From an uncultured Aquimarina sp. (GTDB taxonomy: Bacteria > Bacteroidota > Bacteroidia > Flavobacteriales > Flavobacteriaceae), in assembly GCA_947498775.1 (NCBI GenBank), contig CANMLL010000003.1, forward strand, positions 248,001 to 312,000: DNA of 64,000 nucleotides. Reading direction: 5' to 3'. Positions 26,730-38,094 of this stretch are shown here, in pieces. Numbering within the stretch: position 1 is the first letter of the stretch; each line of letters opens with the position of its first letter. Under the pieces are notes generated by a model. That model had not been told where the DNA came from. It did no database searches and saw only the letters and a list, made by a program, of their open reading frames with translations. The translations under genes were made by a program, and so were the position numbers.

Positions 26730-27251
26730 CTATATAACCTGTAAAATTTTTAAATATTTTTTAAGTTCTTTTATGAAAAGATTTGGGTTATTTACTGTTG
26801 CCCCTATAATCAAATCATTGATTCGATTATCTACCTCAGCAAAACCAACTTTTAGTTTAGCCTTTGATGCTGCCGAAACATAATTTAACTCTATTTTATT
26901 CTCTGCATAAAAACTTATCAAAACGTCGTAATCTTTATCTATAAATTCTTGTAAAGATCTGCTTTTTACAACTCCATTTACTCCAAAACTTTTATCATTA
27001 TAATAAGCTGCATCTTTATCATCTTCAATATCTTTATCTTCTTTATAGCCTATTACCGTTAATTTATCGGGAGAAACTCCAAGTTCATTTGCCAACTTAA
27101 CCAAGGACAAAATATTAATTGAATATGAGGCATCTATAAGTACCGCAAGAGTTTTGAGACCAGAAATGCTTTGTGAAGAAGCGTTTCTTTTTTCAAGATT
27201 CACTTCAATACTTTTTTTTATAGCATTTCTTTTAAGACCCTTTAAAATCAT
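26730..27251 (-). CDS. DUF6913-like conserved protein of unknown function
   Basis: The 173-residue soluble protein starts with a basic stretch (MILKGLKRNAIKKSIEVNLEKRN) and then shows alternating strands and helices: LAVLIDASYSINILSLVKLA, LTVIGYKEDK, DVLISFYAENKIELNYVSA and a terminal helix NPNLFIKELKKYLKIL. No catalytic motif is recognised. Similar proteins occur before dapA in Flavobacteriaceae; the DUF6913 label is from memory. It is the first gene of a unit with dapA and the Kir channel. Confidence 0.7.
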   Translation of the reverse strand: MILKGLKRNAIKKSIEVNLEKRNASSQSISGLKTLAVLIDASYSINILSLVKLANELGVSPDKLTVIGYKEDKDIEDDKDAAYYNDKSFGVNGVVKSRSLQEFIDKDYDVLISFYAENKIELNYVSAASKAKLKVGFAEVDNRINDLIIGATVNNPNLFIKELKKYLKILQVI

Positions 27252-27272
27252 TTAAAAAAGATTACGAAGCCA

Positions 27273-27280
27273 CAAATGTA
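27273..27280 (-). promoter_or_regulatory. -7 box TACATTTG before the DUF6913-dapA unit
   Basis: On the minus strand TACATTTG matches TAnnTTTG exactly and ends 21 bp before the ATG at 27251. No TTG is at the expected -33 position. Confidence 0.4.
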
Positions 27281-27369
27281 GCTATTTTACAATTTAAAAC
27301 CACTTCAACAACTTCAAGAAAAATGAAAACGTTGAAAATCAGGATAACTTATTTAAAGCTTCAGCTTTT

Positions 27370-28074
27370 TTAGAAGTATTTTTTCTCTTTTAAGATTGAA
27401 TTTTTTGGTTTTGTCTCTATAAAAAAACTTGCAAAAAAGTAAATCCCCGATATTTCTGCAATATTAATAAGAACTGTAAAAACTCTATTGTAGTAATACA
27501 ATTCATTAACAGCCAACAATGCATCTACAAACAATGTACAACTAGCCGCAATAAATAAGTAAATTGATTTTTCATATCTATCACCCACATAAATAATAAA
27601 ACTAAAAGCAGAAAACATAAGCATACCTATAATAATCAGCATAACAGACGCTATAGAATTATCAACTCTTGGCAAAGCCAGTTGAGTAATTGAATATATT
27701 AAATAAAAAACTAAGACAATACTTATTATTGCCGGGGGAGAAATTATTTTCTTAATTCTTATATCCTCCTTGGCAACAAATTTCCTTAACTGCAAAACGC
27801 ATACTATGTAGAAAACGGTTATAAGTACTGCAATGATATCAAAATAACGCAAAAAATCAATATAGGTCAAAATGTCTATTGCTGTAATCAGTACCATACT
27901 GATTGGAAATAAAAGATTAACTTTTTCAACATATGTAATGTATACTATTGTTAGTGACAAAGTAACAATTGGCTTAGTGTAAATAAGCAACCATTTGTCT
28001 AAAAAAACAGCAACACATACAACTATAAAAAAAGCTATATAAAAACATCCATATATGCCACCTACTCTTTTCAA
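27370..28074 (-). CDS. YhhN-like multipass membrane protein, paralogue 4 of the tandem array
   Basis: A 234-residue protein with about eight hydrophobic helices throughout. It aligns with its three upstream neighbours over the full length: IYTKP at 31-35 (YhhN-family TKP), D67 in TAIDILTY, and D184 in LFVDALLAVNEL near the C-terminus. YhhN/TMEM86 proteins include lysoplasmalogenases, which cleave the vinyl-ether bond of lysoplasmalogens using two conserved aspartates. Both acidic positions are kept here, though the surrounding sequence has drifted. It is most like the neighbour at 28141 (shared AASC and P-x-x-NS region). Activity is unproven. Confidence 0.65.
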   Translation of the reverse strand: MKRVGGIYGCFYIAFFIVVCVAVFLDKWLLIYTKPIVTLSLTIVYITYVEKVNLLFPISMVLITAIDILTYIDFLRYFDIIAVLITVFYIVCVLQLRKFVAKEDIRIKKIISPPAIISIVLVFYLIYSITQLALPRVDNSIASVMLIIIGMLMFSAFSFIIYVGDRYEKSIYLFIAASCTLFVDALLAVNELYYYNRVFTVLINIAEISGIYFFASFFIETKPKNSILKEKKYF

Positions 28075-28140
28075 GAGGTTTTTAATGTTAAAAACCAGAT
28101 TATACAGGATACCCCCACAAAAGCAAAATTGATAACTACT

Positions 28141-28836
28141 CTAAAAATAATCTTCATTGTTTGGTGATAATTTATGCTGTTCCATAAAAAATTTAATCAG
28201 AAAGAATTGTCCAAGAATCTGTATAACTGTGGTAATAACAGGAAACACTTCTAGATAAATATAAAATCTATTCAATGCTGTTATAATGTTAACAATTAGA
28301 AAACATGAGGCCGCTACCATTAATGAATAACTAACCACAGTTTTACTATTCAGGTAGATATAATAACACACCATAACAAAAACTGCAAAAAAGAAAATCA
28401 TTGTAGTAAGAACCGTACTATGATTACTAATCTGAGGCATTATTAGTTCTGCCACGGCATACAAAACATAACCTATTAACGCCATCGATATTACTAATTG
28501 TATGGTAAAAACTTTTTTGAAACGAATCTTAACTATCTGAAGGCTTTTCCATAACAAAATAATATTTAGAAAATAATAGGCACAAAGCAGAATATGCAAC
28601 ATTTCGAAATTGCCTATATAATCATAAAAGAACAACACTTCACAAACCAAAACCAATACTAAGCTAAACAAAACAAGATAGTTTTTGTGTTTAGAGTTTA
28701 CTATATATAAAAGGCATAGCGATATAATTACAGGTGGTTTAAAATAAATTACCAGGTTATCTGTAAAAAGAACCGCAAGCAATGCTAAAAAACCCGTGGT
28801 ATAAAACAATTGATATGTAAATCTTTTAATCTTCAA
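28141..28836 (-). CDS. YhhN-like multipass membrane protein, paralogue 3 (acidic residues altered)
   Basis: A 231-residue, eight-helix membrane protein. YFKPP at 31-35 matches the family KP motif. The first conserved acidic position is E66 (VCEVLFFYD) and the second is asparagine N183 (IVNIITALNRF). With aspartate replaced at both positions, the lysoplasmalogenase-type chemistry may be lost; the family link itself rests on the tail IVNIITALNRFYIYLE and overall topology. It pairs with the 27370 gene by sequence. A 66-bp gap separates it from that gene. Confidence 0.65.
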   Translation of the reverse strand: MKIKRFTYQLFYTTGFLALLAVLFTDNLVIYFKPPVIISLCLLYIVNSKHKNYLVLFSLVLVLVCEVLFFYDYIGNFEMLHILLCAYYFLNIILLWKSLQIVKIRFKKVFTIQLVISMALIGYVLYAVAELIMPQISNHSTVLTTMIFFFAVFVMVCYYIYLNSKTVVSYSLMVAASCFLIVNIITALNRFYIYLEVFPVITTVIQILGQFFLIKFFMEQHKLSPNNEDYF

Positions 28837-28853
28837 AACATTCTTCTTTATTA

Positions 28854-29549
28854 TTAAAAACCTTCAAACTCCTCTGATTTAAGTTTAATAGATTTTGTAA
28901 CCATATAGTTTAACAAAAAAATCATGGCCAAAGGATCACATATTAACATAAGAACCTTTAACTCGGATGATTCTAGATAAAATTTATCTATTAACCACAT
29001 ATAATCTCCAAAAGCAAAATTGAGCATTGATAGAAAAAACCAAAGTGATTTTTCTGACCTTATATTAATGTAATGCATCGCTCCTACAACTAATAAAACA
29101 TAAAGCAATAACAAATGAAGAAAGCCAAATAAATGTAAATCTCCCATAACCCCTCTAAGAGCCTGATATGCCATAAAGAATATAATAGTGTATGGCAAGG
29201 TTCCTAAGACGAGAGTAAAAACATCTCTACTATTGTAAACAAATGATTTATGATTATAATACAGGAAACAAAACAATAAAACAAAGGCACTCAAACGTGC
29301 TATAATTTGAAACTTTATAACATTTTCAGTATTCCAGAATACAACAAGCTCACTCAAAACAAGAACTACAAGAACAATAACATGAAATGTTATTATTCTC
29401 TTAGTACTAATCAAATAAGACAATGTTATGAGTACCGAGATAATTATATTAGTGTATATAGATAAAAAACCATTTTTAAATACAAACCCTAAAACCTGTA
29501 CGATAACTAAAAAAGAAATAAGAAATTTTAGTAATTTTCCTTCATCCAT
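28854..29549 (-). CDS. YhhN-like multipass membrane protein, paralogue 2
   Basis: A 231-residue protein with about eight hydrophobic helices. The family KP position is replaced (IYTNI at 31-35), the first acidic position is E67 in LSELVVFWN, and the second is D182 in FGDYMWLIDKF. The stretch HYINIRSEKSLWFFLSMLNF is close to the same region of the 29686 gene (QYVNIRSAQSLWFLIAILNF), so these two are a recent or constrained pair. It is 17 bp upstream of the next gene. A TG dinucleotide run lies 60 bp before its start. Confidence 0.65.
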   Translation of the reverse strand: MDEGKLLKFLISFLVIVQVLGFVFKNGFLSIYTNIIISVLITLSYLISTKRIITFHVIVLVVLVLSELVVFWNTENVIKFQIIARLSAFVLLFCFLYYNHKSFVYNSRDVFTLVLGTLPYTIIFFMAYQALRGVMGDLHLFGFLHLLLLYVLLVVGAMHYINIRSEKSLWFFLSMLNFAFGDYMWLIDKFYLESSELKVLMLICDPLAMIFLLNYMVTKSIKLKSEEFEGF

Positions 29550-29608
29550 TACATATTATTTGCACTCAAAGATTAATAATTATTAATTATGAGTACTCCC
29601 CTTGTAGA

Positions 29609-29623
29609 TGTGTGTGTGTGTGT
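29609..29623. repeat. TG dinucleotide tract (seven units) before paralogue 2
   Basis: A run of 15 alternating T and G bases (AC on the coding strand) lies 60-74 bp upstream of the 29549 start, in the only sizeable gap of the array. Such tracts can change length by slippage and alter promoter spacing. Confidence 0.8.
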
Positions 29624-29685
29624 AATTTTCCCTCCTGCAATATACTAAATTTTAGAATAATTAAAAGCCAATTTATATTTTGGAC

Positions 29686-32366
<2,681 letters not shown>

Positions 32367-32411
32367 CTAATTTCTCGTTTCAAACATGTACAGATTAACA
32401 AATAAGGCCAT

Positions 32412-33002
32412 TTAGGTTCTGTCTAATTTTAACCATTTAGGCACTTGTACCGGTTTAAAGGTTCTCATTTTTTCTAATAGTCGATCAATATCATCATCTA
32501 CCAGCAGTAATTCATAGTTCTCCATTTTTAAAAAGCCTCTGCGAACCATATTTTCTAATAAACCGAGAAGGTGATCATAAAACCCTCCAGTATTTAGTAA
32601 AGCAATAGGTTTTTGATGCAACCCCAATTGAGACCAGGTGATAATTTCAAAAAGCTCTTCCAAGGTTCCAAAGCCGCCTGGTAAAGTAATAAACCCATCG
32701 CTAAGCTTATGCATTTTCATCTTTCGCTCGTGCATGTTATTGGTGGTAACCAATTCGCTTAACCCTTGATGAACCACTTCTTTAAGTTTAAGGAATTCAG
32801 GAATTACGCCAATCACTTTCCCTTTATGTTTCATTACTCCTTTTGCAACTTGTCCCATAACACCTATTTTGGCAGCTCCGTAAACTAACGTAATATTTTG
32901 CTGTGCCAATTTTTCGCCTAATAAAAAAGCTTCAGAAATCACATTAGTATCATTTCCTTCACTGCTCCCGCAAAACACACAAATTGAATCCAGTTTATTC
33001 AT
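32412..33002 (-). CDS. LOG family protein (TIGR00730 type)
   Basis: This 196-residue cytosolic protein belongs to the lysine-decarboxylase-like/LOG group, many of which are nucleoside 5'-monophosphate phosphoribohydrolases (cytokinin-activating in plants). Motifs: VCFCGSSEG near the N-terminus, LVYGAAKIGVMGQVAKGV, and the signature LPGGFGTLEELFEIITWSQLG with the catalytic glutamates. The true substrate in bacteria is uncertain. It lies 12 bp downstream of prmC. Confidence 0.9.
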   Translation of the reverse strand: MNKLDSICVFCGSSEGNDTNVISEAFLLGEKLAQQNITLVYGAAKIGVMGQVAKGVMKHKGKVIGVIPEFLKLKEVVHQGLSELVTTNNMHERKMKMHKLSDGFITLPGGFGTLEELFEIITWSQLGLHQKPIALLNTGGFYDHLLGLLENMVRRGFLKMENYELLLVDDDIDRLLEKMRTFKPVQVPKWLKLDRT

Positions 33003-33014
33003 ATCCTCTATATT

Positions 33015-33902
33015 TTAGTTAAAGCGAGCACGTATCATTCGCTCATTATCATATAAATCTTTGCGCAATACCACAGAATCAAACCCCGAGGTTGTAATCA
33101 TATCAAAGGTTTCTGAACCCAAATATTGATTAATTTCAAAATATAATGATCCTTCTTTTACTAAGCTTCTTTTTGCCAGATCAGTAATTTTCTTATAAAA
33201 AACAATAGGGTCATGATCTGAAACAAATAAAGCTAGATTAGGCTCATTATCCAGCACATTAGGTTTTATTTCCTTCTTTTCCAGCTCTCTCACATATGGT
33301 GGATTAGAAACAATGATATCAAAATTCTGAGGTAAATCTTTGATCGCGCGTATATCTTCATTTATAAACGTTATGCTTACCTCATTTCTTATTGCATTCT
33401 CTTTTGCCACTTCGATTGCTTTTTCTGAAATATCCATTGCATATACCCGAGCATTCGGCAAATTCTTTGCCAACGAAACCGCAATACAGCCGCTACCTGT
33501 TCCAATATCAAGGATTTTTATGATTTCTTTTTTGTTTTCCTGATCTTTCAGGATCCAATCAACTAATTCTTCGGTCTCCGGTCTTGGAATGAGCACATTC
33601 TTATTCACTATAAACGATAAGCCATAGAAATAGGCATCCCCTATAATATACTGAATAGGTTCTTGATCTAGAAGTCTTTTTTTTGCATCTTCAAATTGGT
33701 CAATTTCTCTTGCAGACAATTCTTTTTCAAGGTTTAATGCCACATCTACCCTTTTAAGGTTTGAAATTTTTTCAGAAAGCAGGTAGAAAAATGATACAGC
33801 TTCTTCGGCATCATAAATTTCTGACAGAGAATTAACAAAACCTACCCTAATGTCTTTTATCTTCAATTTCAACTCTTTTAATCCAAATCCTTTATCATCC
33901 AT
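33015..33902 (-). CDS. prmC: Peptide chain release factor N5-glutamine methyltransferase PrmC
   Basis: PrmC methylates the glutamine of the GGQ motif in RF1 and RF2 with S-adenosylmethionine. ILDIGTGSGCIAVSLAKNLP is SAM motif I and DIIVSNPPYVRE is the NPPY substrate motif; an N-terminal helical domain precedes (residues 1-90). The start is ambiguous: the ATG at 33902 is chosen, which overlaps the GNAT gene by 25 bp. A TTG at 33911 or a TTG a few codons further inside (before KLKIKDIRV) is also possible. Length is about 295 residues. Confidence 0.94.
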   Translation of the reverse strand: MDDKGFGLKELKLKIKDIRVGFVNSLSEIYDAEEAVSFFYLLSEKISNLKRVDVALNLEKELSAREIDQFEDAKKRLLDQEPIQYIIGDAYFYGLSFIVNKNVLIPRPETEELVDWILKDQENKKEIIKILDIGTGSGCIAVSLAKNLPNARVYAMDISEKAIEVAKENAIRNEVSITFINEDIRAIKDLPQNFDIIVSNPPYVRELEKKEIKPNVLDNEPNLALFVSDHDPIVFYKKITDLAKRSLVKEGSLYFEINQYLGSETFDMITTSGFDSVVLRKDLYDNERMIRARFN

Positions 33903-34366
33903 GCCTGGCAACTATAATGCCCTGTGTCTCCTATCGGTTTGCCTAGCTCTTCAAACCCAACTTTTTTATATAATTTTCTTGCAGCTTCCATGTAAGGCAT
34001 GGTTTCTAAATAACACTTCGTATACCCATTATCTTTGGCATAACCCAAGCAAATATTGATCATTTTATATCCAACACCTTTGCCTCGCGCCACAGGCAAA
34101 AAATACATTTTTTGCAGCTCACAAATGTTAGAATCACCGTTTTCTAAAGGAGCTATCCCAGCTCCACCAATGATTTTTCCTTTTTCCTCTACTACAAAAT
34201 ATGATCGCCCAGACTGATCGTATGTCTCATACATCATATCCAGTGCTTTATCTTCATAAGCGGTACCAACTTTGGGGACTCCCATTTCTACCAGAACTTC
34301 TCGTATTAATCGTGCAAGTGCTATATTATCTTCGCGCTTGATTGTACGGATTTTTATTGCTTCCAT
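33878..34366 (-). CDS. GNAT family N-acetyltransferase
   Basis: The 162-residue protein carries the GNAT fold: MEAIKIRTIKREDNIALARLI at the start, strand IIGGAGIAPL, and the acetyl-CoA pyrophosphate loop in FLPVARGKGVGYKMINICLGYA (R-x-x-G-x-G/A). The C-terminal half ends in KKVGFEELGKPIGDTGH. The acceptor is unknown. It overlaps prmC by about 25 bp, so it is probably cotranscribed; nothing shows that it acts on the same target. Confidence 0.88.
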   Translation of the reverse strand: MEAIKIRTIKREDNIALARLIREVLVEMGVPKVGTAYEDKALDMMYETYDQSGRSYFVVEEKGKIIGGAGIAPLENGDSNICELQKMYFLPVARGKGVGYKMINICLGYAKDNGYTKCYLETMPYMEAARKLYKKVGFEELGKPIGDTGHYSCQAWMIKDLD

Positions 34367-34493
34367 TATATTTTAAACACTACTTTTGCTTTTATTCTAT
34401 AAATGCTGAGTCAAATGGCTTTTTGATAGCATTGAATAAAAAAATAAATTTCTAAAGGATAGTGAAATATACGCCAAATCTAATAAGGAATCA

Positions 34494-34955
34494 ATGAAGA
34501 AATTTCTATTATTATTAACAACATTTATGCTTCTGTACGGATGTTCTTTTTCTAAAAAACCGGAATTCAAATATATTGACAACTTAGAGGTTAAGAATTT
34601 AGGTTTGCGTAATGTAACACTAAAAGCTGAAGCAATTTTCAATAACCCGAACAATCTAAAAGGGAAGCTTTCTATAGATAGTATTCATGTTTTTGTTGAT
34701 AACATTAAAGTTGGATCTATCTCATCTCAAGAGTTTACTGTCCCCTCAGAGAGTGAATTTGCCATCCCACTAGAAGGTACTTTTTCTCTTTCCAAAATTT
34801 ATGAAGAAAACAAAAACGGTCTTCTTGGGAGTGTACTTAAAGTGATTCAAACCGATTCGCTTAACATAAAATACCAAGGTGTGATTCGATATCATTTCGG
34901 AAGTTTTTCTTATCCATATAAAGTGGATAAGCAACAAAAAGCGAGTATAAAATAG
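34494..34955 (+). CDS. LEA type 2 (LEA14-like) lipoprotein
   Basis: The 153-residue protein starts with a lipoprotein signal (MKKFLLLLTTFMLLYGC, lipobox LYGC with Cys17). The mature domain has the LEA14/WHy immunoglobulin-like pattern: FKYIDNLEVKNLGLRNVTLKAEAIFNNPNN, then strands VFVDNIKVGSIS and FAIPLEGTFSL. Members bind membranes or are stress-related in plants; the role of bacterial ones is unclear. The ribD GTG start lies 1 bp after its stop, so the pair is one unit. Confidence 0.87.
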   Translation: MKKFLLLLTTFMLLYGCSFSKKPEFKYIDNLEVKNLGLRNVTLKAEAIFNNPNNLKGKLSIDSIHVFVDNIKVGSISSQEFTVPSESEFAIPLEGTFSLSKIYEENKNGLLGSVLKVIQTDSLNIKYQGVIRYHFGSFSYPYKVDKQQKASIK

Positions 34956-34956
34956 G

Positions 34957-36000
34957 GTGAATTTGCACGAAAAATACATACAAAGATGTATCCAGCTAGC
35001 CAAAAATGGTCTAGGAACGACCTATCCAAACCCTCTTGTAGGTAGTGTGATTGTGCATAACAATAAAATTATTGGCGAAGGCTGGCACTACAAATCAGGT
35101 GAACCTCATGCCGAAGTACATGCGATACAATCTGTAAAAAACCAGTCGTTGTTACAAGAGGCTACCATTTATGTAAGTCTTGAACCCTGCAGTCATTATG
35201 GAAAAACACCGCCATGTAGTGACCTAATCATTAAAAAAGGTATTAAGAAGGTCGTTATCGGTACTATAGACCCCTTTGCCAAAGTAGCTGGATCCGGAAT
35301 TCAAAAATTAATGAATGCAGGTTGCGATGTGGTAGTAGGTGTTTTAGAGTCCCAATGCAACGAATTGAATAAAAGATTCTTTACTTTTCATACCAAAAAA
35401 CGTCCCTATATCATTCTAAAGTGGGCCGAAACCAAAGATGGTTTTATTGCTCCTAATAAAATAGGCAAGAGAGCTCCCGTTTGGATTACTAACGCGTACT
35501 CCAGACAGTTGGCACATAAATGGCGCACAGAAGAACAGGCCATTTTGGTAGGATCCCAAACCGTTTTAAAAGACAACCCAAAACTAACTAGTAGAAATTG
35601 GCAAGGCGAGCATCCAATAAGAGTGATTATTGATAGATCAGGAAAAGTTCCTGAAGACTCTACCGTATTAGATCAAAAAACACCAACGATACGTATTACT
35701 TCAGAAGAATTTAAACAAGATAATTGCGATAATCTTGTTTATGAAATCATAGATTCAAAAACTGAGCAAACACAACAAGTATGTAACATCCTCTATCGCA
35801 ATAATATCCAATCTGTTATTATTGAAGGAGGTGCATTTACCATTCAGTCATTTATAGATAAAAATCTTTGGGATGAAGCTAGGGTTTTTGAAGGAAATAG
35901 TACTTTTGAAAACGGAATAAAAGCGCCCAAACTAAGCGGAAACCTAATTTCTGAAGAAAAAATTATTGAGGATACCTTAAAGATCTATCATAATGATTAA
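34957..36000 (+). CDS. ribD: Bifunctional riboflavin biosynthesis protein RibD
   Basis: RibD deaminates and then reduces the pyrimidine intermediate of riboflavin synthesis. The 347-residue protein has the N-terminal deaminase with zinc ligands H51 (HAEVHA, catalytic E53), C78 and C87 in EPCSHYGKTPPCSD, and a reductase domain from about 145 (RPYIILKWAETKDGFIA) ending in a Rossmann-like half with IIEGGAFTIQSFI. The start is GTG at 34957. It overlaps the HAD gene by 8 bp (ATGATTAA). Other rib genes are not in the window. Confidence 0.95.
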   Translation: MNLHEKYIQRCIQLAKNGLGTTYPNPLVGSVIVHNNKIIGEGWHYKSGEPHAEVHAIQSVKNQSLLQEATIYVSLEPCSHYGKTPPCSDLIIKKGIKKVVIGTIDPFAKVAGSGIQKLMNAGCDVVVGVLESQCNELNKRFFTFHTKKRPYIILKWAETKDGFIAPNKIGKRAPVWITNAYSRQLAHKWRTEEQAILVGSQTVLKDNPKLTSRNWQGEHPIRVIIDRSGKVPEDSTVLDQKTPTIRITSEEFKQDNCDNLVYEIIDSKTEQTQQVCNILYRNNIQSVIIEGGAFTIQSFIDKNLWDEARVFEGNSTFENGIKAPKLSGNLISEEKIIEDTLKIYHND

Positions 36001-36601
36001 GAACATAATTTTTGACTTTGGAGATGTCTTTATCAACCTGGATAAAACGGCTACATATAGAGAGTTTTCGAAATTAGGTGATTTTAGATTGTCTTTCAAC
36101 TTACAAGAATTAAACAATCACTATGAGACAGGAGAAATTTCTACCAACGAATTTCTTGAACAGTACCAAAAAATGTTTCCTAATGCTTCAAGACAGCAAC
36201 TTATTGAAGCCTGGAATGCAATTTTGCTTGATTTCCCGAAACATCGGTTAAATTTTCTTCAAAATCTGTCCTCAAAACAAAACTTTAAACTTATACTCTT
36301 AAGCAATACCAACGAGTTGCATATTAATTGGGTAAAAGAAAACATTTCATTTTATGAAGCATTCAAATCATGCTTTGACACGTTTTATCTTTCTCATGAG
36401 ATCCATTTAAGAAAACCAAATAGCAATATTTTTGAATTTGTTCTGGAACGGCAACAAATTAGACCCGACCAAACTATTTTTGTAGACGATACCAAAGAGA
36501 ATACAGATTCGGCTGCAAGACTAGGCATCCATACCTGGAACAATGATCCAAAAACCGAAGATATCACTAACTTATTTACCATAAAATCTGATTTGTTTTG
36601 A
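35993..36601 (+). CDS. HAD superfamily hydrolase (YihX-like phosphatase)
   Basis: A 202-residue HAD subfamily IA phosphatase: motif I FDFGDVFINLD (nucleophile D8), motif II LLSNTN, motif III lysine in LRKPNSNIFEFVL, and motif IV FVDDTKEN. The helical cap between motifs I and II contains NHYETGEISTNEFLEQY, as in YihX-type sugar-phosphate phosphatases. The gene is coupled to ribD by an 8-bp overlap. A missing riboflavin-pathway phosphatase is often a HAD protein, so a role in dephosphorylating a RibD product is an attractive inference, not shown. Confidence 0.87.
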   Translation: MIKNIIFDFGDVFINLDKTATYREFSKLGDFRLSFNLQELNNHYETGEISTNEFLEQYQKMFPNASRQQLIEAWNAILLDFPKHRLNFLQNLSSKQNFKLILLSNTNELHINWVKENISFYEAFKSCFDTFYLSHEIHLRKPNSNIFEFVLERQQIRPDQTIFVDDTKENTDSAARLGIHTWNNDPKTEDITNLFTIKSDLF

Positions 36602-37467
36602 TCTATTTAATCTTAAGCGTCTTGGCCTCGAGCTTGATTTTTATAATTTTCAAATTATTTTCTAAGTACAATATAGATACACTTCAGGGTATCATAATCA
36701 ACTATATTGTAGCCTCCATTTCGGGACTTATAGCCTATACAGAACCAATAGATATCATCACAGTAACAAAACAAGGCTGGTTTTATGGAGCTATGGTTTT
36801 GGGAGTGATTTTTATATCCGTATTTAACCTAATGGCTATCACCACACAAAGAAATGGGTTATCAGCAGCAGCAGTTGCTACCAAGATGAGTTTGGCTATC
36901 CCAATTATATTTGGGATTATTGTCTACAAAGAAAGCACCGGAATATTAAAAATAACTGGAATTCTTATCGCTCTGGTAGCCGTTTATTTAACTTCTATAA
37001 AAACTGGAGAAGGTGTTTCAATTATCAAAAAGACCTTAATTTTTCCGCTATTGGTATTTATAGGAAGTGGAATTATTGATACCAGTCTCAAGTTTTTTGA
37101 AACACACCATGTATCAAAAAACGACGTTCCTATTTTTTCTGCAACTATATTTGGGTTTGCAGCCATCATTGGTATTCTTACACTACTTTATAAAAGAATT
37201 ACAGGAACCCTAAAGATTTCTCTGAAGAATATTATTGGCGGGATTGGTTTGGGTGTTCCCAATTATTTTTCGATTTATTTTTTGATAAAAGCACTGCGAT
37301 ATGAAAACATGGATAGTTCTACCGTATTTACCATTAATAATGTAGCTGTACTTTTGGTTTCTACTATTGCGGGTATTTTATTTTTTAAAGAAAAATTAAC
37401 GCTCAAAAACTGGATCGGTATTGTTTTAGCTATACTTAGTATTGTTTTGGTAGCATTATCTATATAA
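36598..37467 (+). CDS. EamA/DMT-family transporter
   Basis: The 289-residue protein has about ten transmembrane helices in two five-helix halves; the second half has GVPNYFSIYFLIKALRYENMDSSTVF and ends with an EamA-like helix pair (KEKLTLKNWIGIVLAILSIVLVALSI). The drug/metabolite transporter superfamily moves small molecules or nucleotide sugars; the substrate is unknown. The start is TTG at 36598, overlapping the HAD stop by 4 bp (TTGA). It is the fourth gene of the LEA-ribD-HAD-DMT unit, and YigZ follows after 12 bp. Confidence 0.85.
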   Translation: MIYLILSVLASSLIFIIFKLFSKYNIDTLQGIIINYIVASISGLIAYTEPIDIITVTKQGWFYGAMVLGVIFISVFNLMAITTQRNGLSAAAVATKMSLAIPIIFGIIVYKESTGILKITGILIALVAVYLTSIKTGEGVSIIKKTLIFPLLVFIGSGIIDTSLKFFETHHVSKNDVPIFSATIFGFAAIIGILTLLYKRITGTLKISLKNIIGGIGLGVPNYFSIYFLIKALRYENMDSSTVFTINNVAVLLVSTIAGILFFKEKLTLKNWIGIVLAILSIVLVALSI

Positions 37468-37479
37468 TCCAGGGTTTAT

Positions 37480-38094
37480 TTGGAAACAAAAGATACATAC
37501 AGGACCATTACTTCTGCAGGGGAAGAAGTTCTTTTTAAAGATCGAAACAGTAAGTTTTTTGGATACGCGTTTCCTATCTCTTCAGAAGAAGAAACAAAAC
37601 AAATCATTGAAACGTTAAAAAAACAACACCATTCTGCAAGGCATTGGTGCTATGCCTGGCAAACAGGAACAGAAAATATACGTTACCGCACCAATGATGA
37701 TGGAGAACCATCTAATTCTGCCGGACAACCAATTTATGGACAAATACAATCTTTTGACGTAACCAATGTATTGCTTATTGTTGTACGTTACTTTGGTGGT
37801 GTAAAGCTAGGTGTTGGTGGGTTGATCAATGCGTATAGAACGGCTGCTCAACTAGCTCTTGAAGCATCCGAAATTGTAGAAAAAACAATCAATGTCAATT
37901 ACCTGATTGCTTTCGAATATAAGGATATAAATAAAGTAATGCGTATTATTAAAGAAAACAATCTCACTATCACCAATCAAGAACTTGAATTAGATTGTAA
38001 AATTTATATTTCTGTAAGAAAAAAGATAGTAAATAAAATAAAAGAGGTTTTTTCCCCGTTGTATGAAATAAAAATTGAGAAATTAGAAAACTAA
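37480..38094 (+). CDS. YigZ/IMPACT family protein (UPF0029)
   Basis: The 204-residue protein has the UPF0029 N-terminal domain with the hallmark RTNDDGEPSNSAGQPIYGQI at about 67-86 and VVRYFGGVKLGVGGLINAYR at about 103-122, followed by a ferredoxin-like DUF1949 domain. IMPACT proteins regulate the eIF2 kinase GCN2 in eukaryotes; in bacteria the function is unknown, with RNA binding suggested. The start is TTG at 37480. Its 3' end overlaps the convergent thioesterase gene by 4 bp. Confidence 0.92.
   Translation: METKDTYRTITSAGEEVLFKDRNSKFFGYAFPISSEEETKQIIETLKKQHHSARHWCYAWQTGTENIRYRTNDDGEPSNSAGQPIYGQIQSFDVTNVLLIVVRYFGGVKLGVGGLINAYRTAAQLALEASEIVEKTINVNYLIAFEYKDINKVMRIIKENNLTITNQELELDCKIYISVRKKIVNKIKEVFSPLYEIKIEKLEN

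Noticed and set aside
27280-27312. Solo end of the MITE-like family (TTTAAAACCACTTC)
   Set aside because: Only about 14 bp match, with no second end; chance or a remnant cannot be told apart.
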